Part shown: positions 30,221 through 33,678 of the stretch, in pieces | How positions within the stretch are numbered: the first letter of the stretch is position 1 | How the letters are laid out: every line of letters begins with the position of its first letter | DNA from: Penium margaritaceum | Lineage: Eukaryota > Streptophyta > Zygnematophyceae > Desmidiales > Peniaceae | Direction: 5' to 3' | NCBI GenBank assembly: GCA_023375785.1 | Contig: SZWC01004902.1 | Span: 127,032 to 160,709, forward strand | Length of the DNA: 33,678 bases | Position numbers and translations under genes: made by a program | The notes under the pieces: model-generated | The model's database searches: none | What the model saw: only the letters and a program-made list of their open reading frames with translations | Told to the model about the DNA's origin: nothing

Positions 30221-31482
30221 ATGGCAGCAAGCAAGGGACGCGGACGCGGTGGAAGGGGGCGTGAAACGAGTCTACCAATCGTCAAGCCATGCAATGTCGT
30301 CAAGGAAGGGGGTGGAGGAGCCGATGGCTGTGAGTAGTACTGCTGCGGCGTGGTTGTCTGCGAGACTGGCGGAGCTGTCGGAGTGGCAGAGCTGCTGGAT
30401 GAGGTCGGAGTGTCAGGGCTAGCAATAGCGACGGCGGCAGAGGCGAGACAGCGCTCCCACTGGCGACGCAGGGTGGCGATGACGCGTGCCTCGTCCGTCG
30501 GGAAAGGGCATGTGTACCACCCGTGCCCGGGCTGGCCACAGTTGTGGCAGACCGAGCCACCACCGCTAGACCCGGTCGACGACTGCTGCTGCTGTTGCTG
30601 TGGCGGACCCTTGCCTTTCTTGTTCCGGCGCTTCTTCTTCTTTCCCGAAGACGAGGAGGTAGCTGCGGCGGGGAAGGCGACGGCCACCGAGGCAACGGCA
30701 GGGGAAGAAACAGTAGGGGATGCAAGAGCCACCATGCGATGGAGCTGGGACTCCTGGCAAGCTTCCTCAATGCGGAGGAAGAGCTCGTACGCCCAGGGCA
30801 TGAGGGTCCCCTGGGCCGCCATGGTGGAGAGGACGTCCTGGGGGTAGTGGACGAAGACGTCCGCGTACGTGCTGGTGGCTCCGCGCTTGATGGTGAGAAG
30901 CGCGGACAGAGGAGGCGGAGCAGATGTGCCGAGACGACGAAGGATGTCCTCTGCCCGCTGCCAGTAGGCAGTGACCGTCTCGGTCTCTTCCATGTGCAAA
31001 GAGTTGAACTCCCGGAGCAGACGGCTGATCTCAGCGTCGCTGGACAGGCGATGGGGCCTGGTGAGGATGTGCCAGGCGGCTGCAGTGTCTGGAGTGTCGC
31101 CAGCGGTGAAGTCACCGAGAAAAGGCTCTAGGACCAGGCGGGAAGCCGGAGGGGCGACTGGGACAAGGGCACGAACAGTGCGACCAGCGTCATATAGCTC
31201 GTCGGCCTGGGTGGGGTCGTAAGGGAGGGTGTAGTATGCCCGCAGACCCTCACCTTGCGCCCAGATCCGGAAGCTGAGCTCCCAGCTCCGGAACTGCTCG
31301 CCGGCCTGAAGCGGCGGTGGCGGCGTCTCAAAGTCCTTCTGCCTGTAGCCGGCACCCAGAGTGGGGCCAAGGACGGAGGTCACTGTCTGCCGCTGGCGCT
31401 GAGTCTGCTTCTGTGCCAGGTAGTATGTGGCAGCAGACATGGCTGGACTGACGTGCCCTGGAGGGACGAACGACAGTGGCAC
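30217..31482 (-). CDS. gag: E4 gag
   Basis: 421 codons. The copia gag core contains FRSWELSFRIWAQGEGLRAYY, LLREFNSLHMEETETVTAYW and LLTIKRGATSTYADVFVHYP. A basic stretch (KKKKRRNKKGKG) resembling a nuclear-localisation or RNA-binding signal and a poly-Gln run precede one CCHC knuckle, CHNCGQPGHGWYTC, at residues 312-325 (30508-30549). ATG at 31482 gives the longest form; a second ATG at 31440 (MSAATYYL) is equally plausible. The last 25-30 codons may be out of the original register, because the protease frame already looks coding there. Confidence 0.88.
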   Translation of the reverse strand: MPLSFVPPGHVSPAMSAATYYLAQKQTQRQRQTVTSVLGPTLGAGYRQKDFETPPPPLQAGEQFRSWELSFRIWAQGEGLRAYYTLPYDPTQADELYDAGRTVRALVPVAPPASRLVLEPFLGDFTAGDTPDTAAAWHILTRPHRLSSDAEISRLLREFNSLHMEETETVTAYWQRAEDILRRLGTSAPPPLSALLTIKRGATSTYADVFVHYPQDVLSTMAAQGTLMPWAYELFLRIEEACQESQLHRMVALASPTVSSPAVASVAVAFPAAATSSSSGKKKKRRNKKGKGPPQQQQQQSSTGSSGGGSVCHNCGQPGHGWYTCPFPTDEARVIATLRRQWERCLASAAVAIASPDTPTSSSSSATPTAPPVSQTTTPQQYYSQPSAPPPPSLTTLHGLTIGRLVSRPLPPRPRPLLAAM

Positions 31483-31594
31483 ACTGGCGGGAGACTGGGA
31501 GGCTACTGGCTGGAGCGCTACAAGCTACTACGTCAAGGCGGCGAGCTGTTGCTGAAGAGCAACAAGGGGGTCAGCGTTGGCGCCAACGACACCA

Positions 31595-32020
31595 GTGGGC
31601 TGCTACTGCTACTGTCGCTGTGGCAATGGCAACTGCTGCGGCTGCTGCTGGTGCTGCTGCAGCTGTTGCTGCTGCTCCTACTACTGCTGCTCCTGCTGCT
31701 GCTGCTACTACTATTGCTACTGGTGTTGCTGCTCTTGCTACTGCTGCTGCTGCTGCCGCTGCTACCGCTGCTGCTACCGTTGCTTCCGTTGCTGCTACCG
31801 CTGCTGCCACTGCTGTTGCTGTTGCTGTTGCTGCTGCCGCTGCTGCTGCTGCGGCGACTATTGCTGCTGCCGCGGTTGCTGCCGCTGCTGCAACTGCCGT
31901 TGCTGCTGTTGCTGCTGCTACTACTCTTGCTGCTGCTGCTGCCGCTGCTGCTGTTGCTACTGCTGCTGTGGCGGCGACTACTGCTGCTGCGGCTGGTGCT
32001 GCTGCTGCTACAGGCGCTAC
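31595..32020. repeat. CTG/GCT-type triplet tract 1 (imperfect)
   Basis: More than 400 bp of near-continuous triplets, mostly GCT, ACT, GTT, GCC and CCT on the plus strand (AGC/AGT/AAC in element sense). Period-3 composition keeps several frames open on both strands. Confidence 0.9.
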
Positions 32021-32134
32021 AAGAAAGGGGGGGTAGGGGTCCCTCCAACAGAGGAGGACCCCTCCTAACTAGGACTATCAGCCATGGGCACGTGTCCCTT
32101 TGTTTTTTTTTGTTTGTGCTGCTGATGTCAGCAC

Positions 32135-32282
32135 TGACGTCAGCCGCGGATGGCTGCCGTCAGCAAAGACTACTTAATGTCAGTGCTACTGTTGTCCCAC
32201 TTCTGGTTTCCTTTTTTTTTGTTTTTTTCATGACGTCAGCAGTGACGTCAGCAGTGACGTCAATAGAGAGGTGTTGACGTCA
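32135..32282. promoter_or_regulatory. Cluster of five TGACGTCA palindromes
   Basis: Perfect sites at 32135-32142, 32231-32238, 32243-32250, 32255-32262 and 32275-32282. Three are spaced exactly 12 bp apart in a TGACGTCAGCAG tandem. TGACGTCA is the palindromic CRE core bound by bZIP proteins, including plant TGA factors (known family specificity). Here it lies about 1 kb downstream of the 5' LTR end. Regulatory action is inferred. Confidence 0.6.
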
Positions 32283-32285
32283 GCA

Positions 32286-32580
32286 GTTGTTGTTGTTGCA
32301 GCCGCTGCAGTTGTTGCTGCTGATGCTGGTGCTGCTGCCGCTGCTGCTGCTGGTGCTGCTGCCGCTGCTGCTGCTTCTGCAATGGCTGCAGCTGCTGCTG
32401 ATGCTGTTGCGGCTGCAGCTGCTGTTGCTGCGAGCTGCTGTGGCAGCTGTGGTTGCTGCAGCTCTCCGCTGTTGCACGCTACTGCTGCTGCTGGTGCTGC
32501 TGCTGCTGTTGCACGCTGCTGCAGCTGCTACGTGCTGCAGTTGCAGCTCGCTGCTGCTGCGGGCTGCAGCTGCACGCTGC
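32286..32580. repeat. CTG/GCT-type triplet tract 2
   Basis: Imperfect TGC/TGT/CTG triplets with frequent GCAGCTGC palindromes, similar to tract 1. It runs up to a T-rich stretch (about 32590-32625). Confidence 0.88.
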
Positions 32581-32634
32581 GGGGTTGGGGGATTTTTTTT
32601 CTCTTCCTTTTTTTTCGGTTTTCTCTGTCCCAGC

Positions 32635-32830
32635 GGGCAGCTGCTCGCTGGCAGCAAGCAGCGGGCTGCTGCTCGCTCACAGCGAGCAGCGGGCTGCTGC
32701 TCGCTGGCAGCGAGCAGCCGGCTGCTGCTCGCTGGCCGCGAGCAGCGGGCTGCTGCTCGCTGGCAGCGAGCAACGGGCTGCTGCTTGCTGGCAGCGAGCA
32801 GCGGGCTGCTGCCCGCTGTAGGCTGCGAGC
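32635..32830. repeat. Seven 28-bp tandem units, each a self-complementary hairpin
   Basis: Units begin at 32635, 32663, 32691, 32719, 32747, 32775 and 32803, an exact 28-bp period. In the consensus unit, GCTGCTCGCTG is followed by its reverse complement (GCAGCGAGCAGC, offset by one base). The period is not divisible by three, so it is not a coding repeat. Confidence 0.93.
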
Positions 32831-33010
32831 AGCAGCAGCCGCTGCGGGTAGCTGCTGCTACTGCTGTGGCTCGCTGCTGCGGATGCTGCAGCCTGCTGCT
32901 GCTGCTGCTGTACGCTGCTGCAACTGCTGCTTGCTTGCTGCTGCTTGCTTGCTGCTGCTTGCTTGCTGCTGCTGCTACAGGGAGTTGCTGCTGCTGCTGC
33001 TAGCTGCTGC
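32831..33010. repeat. CTG/GCT-type triplet tract 3
   Basis: GCTGCTGCT-rich sequence with TTGCTTGCTGCTGC duplications near 32931-32975. Confidence 0.85.
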
Positions 33011-33102
33011 TGTCACCTGGAGGATGTCGCCGCGTGCTTCGTTGCCAGCAAGTGCCTGACATGGCCAGCCGCTCGCCTCCTCGCATCCAACGTGGGGGTC
33101 AG

Positions 33103-33127
33103 TGCTGCCGGAAGAAATCCGGCAGCA
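33103..33127 (-). other. E4 leader hairpin, copy 1
   Basis: TGCTGCCGGA and TCCGGCAGCA are perfect 10-bp arms with a 5-base loop. The following TTTCCCCTGGCCCAGTGG and GTGGGA match the sequence next to the E3 hairpin. Confidence 0.85.
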
Positions 33128-33174
33128 TTTCCCCTGGCCCAGTGGCCGTGGGAAAACTTCTGACGCCGCCACCA

Positions 33175-33242
33175 GGCGGGTCAATGCTGCCGGGAAAAAT
33201 CCGGCAACATTTCCCCTGCATTGGCGCGTATGGAGACCCGCC
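33175..33242 (-). other. E4 leader hairpin, copy 2, enclosed by an outer stem
   Basis: Inner arms TGCTGCCGG and CCGGCAACA at 33185-33209 (one mismatched pair), followed by TTTCCCCTGC. An outer perfect 8-bp pair GGCGGGTC (33175-33182) and GACCCGCC (33235-33242) encloses the inner stem, giving a two-level structure. Confidence 0.75.
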
Positions 33243-33294
33243 GGCGTTGTCTGGCACCTGTACGCCAGTCTTCTGCTGCTGCTGCTATGCTCTG

Positions 33295-33306
33295 GCTCTG
33301 ATACCA
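33295..33306 (-). other. E4 primer-binding site
   Basis: Minus strand TGGTATCAGAGC, the exact plant copia PBS for initiator tRNA-Met, three bases after the LTR end. Confidence 0.95.
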
Positions 33307-33309
33307 AGC

Positions 33310-33678
33310 TGGAAATCGAAGCGGCAGGTTGGGGCAGCATGCGTTGTTGATGCAACGTGCAGGCTTCCACGCTCGTTGCTTAAGTCTGCTGCCCCCTCAG
33401 TCTGCTGCTCTAGAGCCTAAGTCTAGAAGCTCTGGGTTTGTTATTTAGAAGTGCGCGCGCCAGTGTTAGCGCCAGAAAGCAGCTGAAAACTGGAAAAGAC
33501 TGATTAGCAATGAACAATGAGACACAATGGGAGACCCCTCCAAGAACTAGCCTCCCCCCCAGCTCTGTAGAGCCTTAGTTCATTAGCCAATCAGAAATTA
33601 CCTATTTTCAGGCTGGCAGGTTTTCTCGGTGAGGCCTGCCAGACGGCCGACAGCCCAAAACCCGGGCGTCGTCCGTTT
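33310..33678 (-). repeat. E4 5' LTR, partial
   Basis: Matches the E4 3' LTR end segment from GATTTCCA (minus strand) to the edge of the window. It carries 17-18 bp (near 33358-33376) absent from the 3' copy. About half of the LTR lies outside the window. Confidence 0.9.

Larger units (their letters stand above)
31483..33294 (-). other. E4 leader: repeat-rich region between PBS and gag
   Basis: 1.8 kb composed of triplet tracts, palindromic tandem repeats, clustered TGACGTCA sites, T-runs and two conserved hairpins, each listed separately. Frames open on both strands arise from CTG/CAG periodicity and should not be read as genes. Confidence 0.8.
25245..33678 (-). mobile_element. E4: Ty1/copia element of a second family, 5' LTR cut by the window
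   Basis: Full internal region with PBS, leader, gag, protease, and one long integrase-RT-RNase H frame, plus the complete 3' LTR and part of the 5' LTR. Its proteins are clearly divergent from E1-E3, and its knuckle (CHNCGQPGHGWYTC) and LTRs differ. Visible LTR parts are about 94-95% identical apart from a 17-18 bp indel. Two shifts of register are the main defects. It lies head-to-tail with E3. Confidence 0.93.

Noticed and set aside
29006-30337. Several plus-strand Arg/Gly-rich ORFs opposite E4 protease and integrase
   Set aside because: They are antisense to clear pol domains, with no motifs of their own.
32635-32830. CRISPR array
   Set aside because: The 28-bp units are directly contiguous with no unique spacers, and the context is a eukaryotic retrotransposon.
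31255-33059. Long Leu-, Ala- and Cys-rich plus-strand ORFs
   Set aside because: They are produced by CTG/GCT triplet periodicity, with several frames open at once. They have no domains and lie antisense in the E4 leader.

Overview
This is a eukaryotic, plant-type genomic window made almost entirely of Ty1/copia LTR retrotransposons in different states of decay. No bacterial-style operon, rRNA, tRNA gene or CRISPR array is present. The evidence is gag with a CCHC knuckle, pol in the copia order (protease, integrase, reverse transcriptase, RNase H), primer-binding sites that match the 3' end of plant initiator tRNA-Met, and purine-rich tracts of the form CATGGGGGAGT just before the 3' LTRs. The host cannot be named from this window. 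A green-lineage genome (streptophyte alga, bryophyte or lycophyte) is the best inference. A 735-base assembly gap sits inside a TG microsatellite.

Layout: (1) 1-4866, plus strand: E1, the 3' part of a very old element, with protease to RNase H broken by frameshifts and many UAG stops, then one LTR. (2) 4867-6068: single-copy-looking DNA with one weak exon candidate and an inverted repeat. (3) 6069-6658 and 14937-15005: the two halves of a minus-strand solo LTR related to the E1 LTR, split by E2. (4) 6659-14936, plus strand: E2, a complete but dead element with both LTRs, a PBS, a large deletion fusing nucleocapsid to integrase, and a 602-base insertion inside RT. (5) 15006-17005: flanking DNA with a weak Cys-rich exon candidate and the gapped TG microsatellite. 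(6) 17006-25227, minus strand: E3, a full-length element of the same family as E1 and E2; its LTRs are about 95% identical. (7) 25245-33678, minus strand: E4, a second copia family placed head-to-tail after E3 with only 17 bp between them. E4 is the best preserved, with a 421-codon gag and a 1149-codon integrase-RT-RNase H frame. Its 5' LTR runs off the window.

The most unusual sequence lies between the PBS and gag in the 5' leaders. E2 and E3 share an alanine-rich leader reading frame. E3 and E4 share a perfect-stem hairpin followed by a conserved pyrimidine-rich motif (one copy in E3, two in E4). E4 also has five perfect TGACGTCA palindromes, long CTG/CAG-type triplet tracts, and seven 28-bp tandem units that are each self-complementary. 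These leaders may carry cis-acting RNA or transcription signals that standard retrotransposon annotation does not describe. No independent new gene system was identified.
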